Program-made: the position numbers and the translations under genes
Source of the DNA: Parachlamydia sp.
GTDB taxonomy: Bacteria > Chlamydiota > Chlamydiia > Chlamydiales > Parachlamydiaceae
Direction: 5' to 3'
Assembly: GCA_021298935.1 (NCBI GenBank)
Contig: JAJTHR010000025.1
Coordinates: forward strand, 1 to 6,256
Length of the DNA: 6,256 nucleotides
Notes under the pieces: generated by a model
Seen by the model: the letters and a program-made list of their open reading frames with translations, nothing else
Told to the model about the DNA's origin: nothing
The model's database searches: none
In this document: positions 6,156-6,256 of the stretch, piece by piece
Layout of the letters: every line of letters begins with the position of its first letter
Position numbering within the stretch: position 1 is the stretch's first letter

Positions 6156-6256
6156 TCATTTTACAAAAATGGGGGTATTATCTTTGGCATTTTCAATCAG
6201 ATCATCCGTTTCTTTCAGATACCCTTTTATTCTGGCCATGACATCTGAATCGCGAA
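6156..6256 (-). CDS. C-terminal end of an upstream gene (partial)
   Basis: Reading inward from the right edge on the minus strand, a frame is open for at least 32 codons and ends in TGA at 6156-6158. The residues (RDSDVMARIKGYLKETDDLI, then ENAKDNTPIFVK) form an acidic-basic, helix-like pattern typical of a real C-terminus rather than random AT-rich translation. The family cannot be told from so few residues. It is on the same strand as the export operon, with about 100 bases between its stop and the exporter start. It may be the preceding gene of a longer unit or the end of an unrelated one; no terminator hairpin is visible between them. Confidence 0.5.
   Translation of the reverse strand, partial: RDSDVMARIKGYLKETDDLIENAKDNTPIFVK

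Noticed and set aside
6036..6248. Plus-strand 70-codon frame at the right end
   Set aside because: It is antisense to the exporter start and to the partial C-terminus at 6156-6256, crosses the likely promoter and has no recognisable features.

Overview
The window is a fragment of a Gram-negative, fairly AT-rich bacterial genome. The proteins fit an intracellular-lifestyle bacterium. The best guess is an environmental chlamydia (Parachlamydia/Protochlamydia-like), with a Legionella-like host as the alternative. This rests on the general look of the ABC protein and the 206-residue protein, not on any search, so it is tentative.

Layout: every confident gene is on the minus strand, so transcription runs from high to low coordinates. 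At the right edge (6156-6256) is what looks like the last ~32 codons of an upstream gene. About 100 bases of spacer follow, with a plausible sigma70-type promoter (6072-6101). Next comes a four-gene array with no spacers: a six-helix ABC exporter with a fused, unusually compact ATPase domain (4618-6054); a NodT/OprM-type outer-membrane efflux lipoprotein (3064-4617); a large AsmA/TamB-like protein with an N-terminal membrane anchor (1400-3067); and a 206-residue protein of unknown function with one hydrophobic segment (796-1416). The junctions are TAAATG (0 bases between genes), ATGA (4-base overlap) and a 17-base overlap. This points to one polycistronic, translationally coupled operon.

The left 795 bases hold no convincing gene. 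The most striking structure there is a 168-bp near-perfect inverted repeat (328-495), with arms of about 72-75 bases ending in CTAGTACCC/GGGTACTAG. It looks like a MITE or similar non-autonomous element. Around it are a small hairpin (131-162), an AT-only inverted repeat (298-321) and an unassigned 62-73 codon open frame (508-729) without a good start. Together they suggest a decayed or mobile-element-affected spacer.

How the genes may work together (inference): the ABC exporter would energise movement across the inner membrane, the lipoprotein would give an outer-membrane channel, and the AsmA-like protein would span or work in the periplasm. No membrane-fusion (HlyD/AcrA-type) adaptor is encoded in the window, although one normally joins an exporter to this kind of channel. 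Either the adaptor is encoded elsewhere, or the AsmA-like protein and its small partner stand in its place. The second reading would be a new arrangement.
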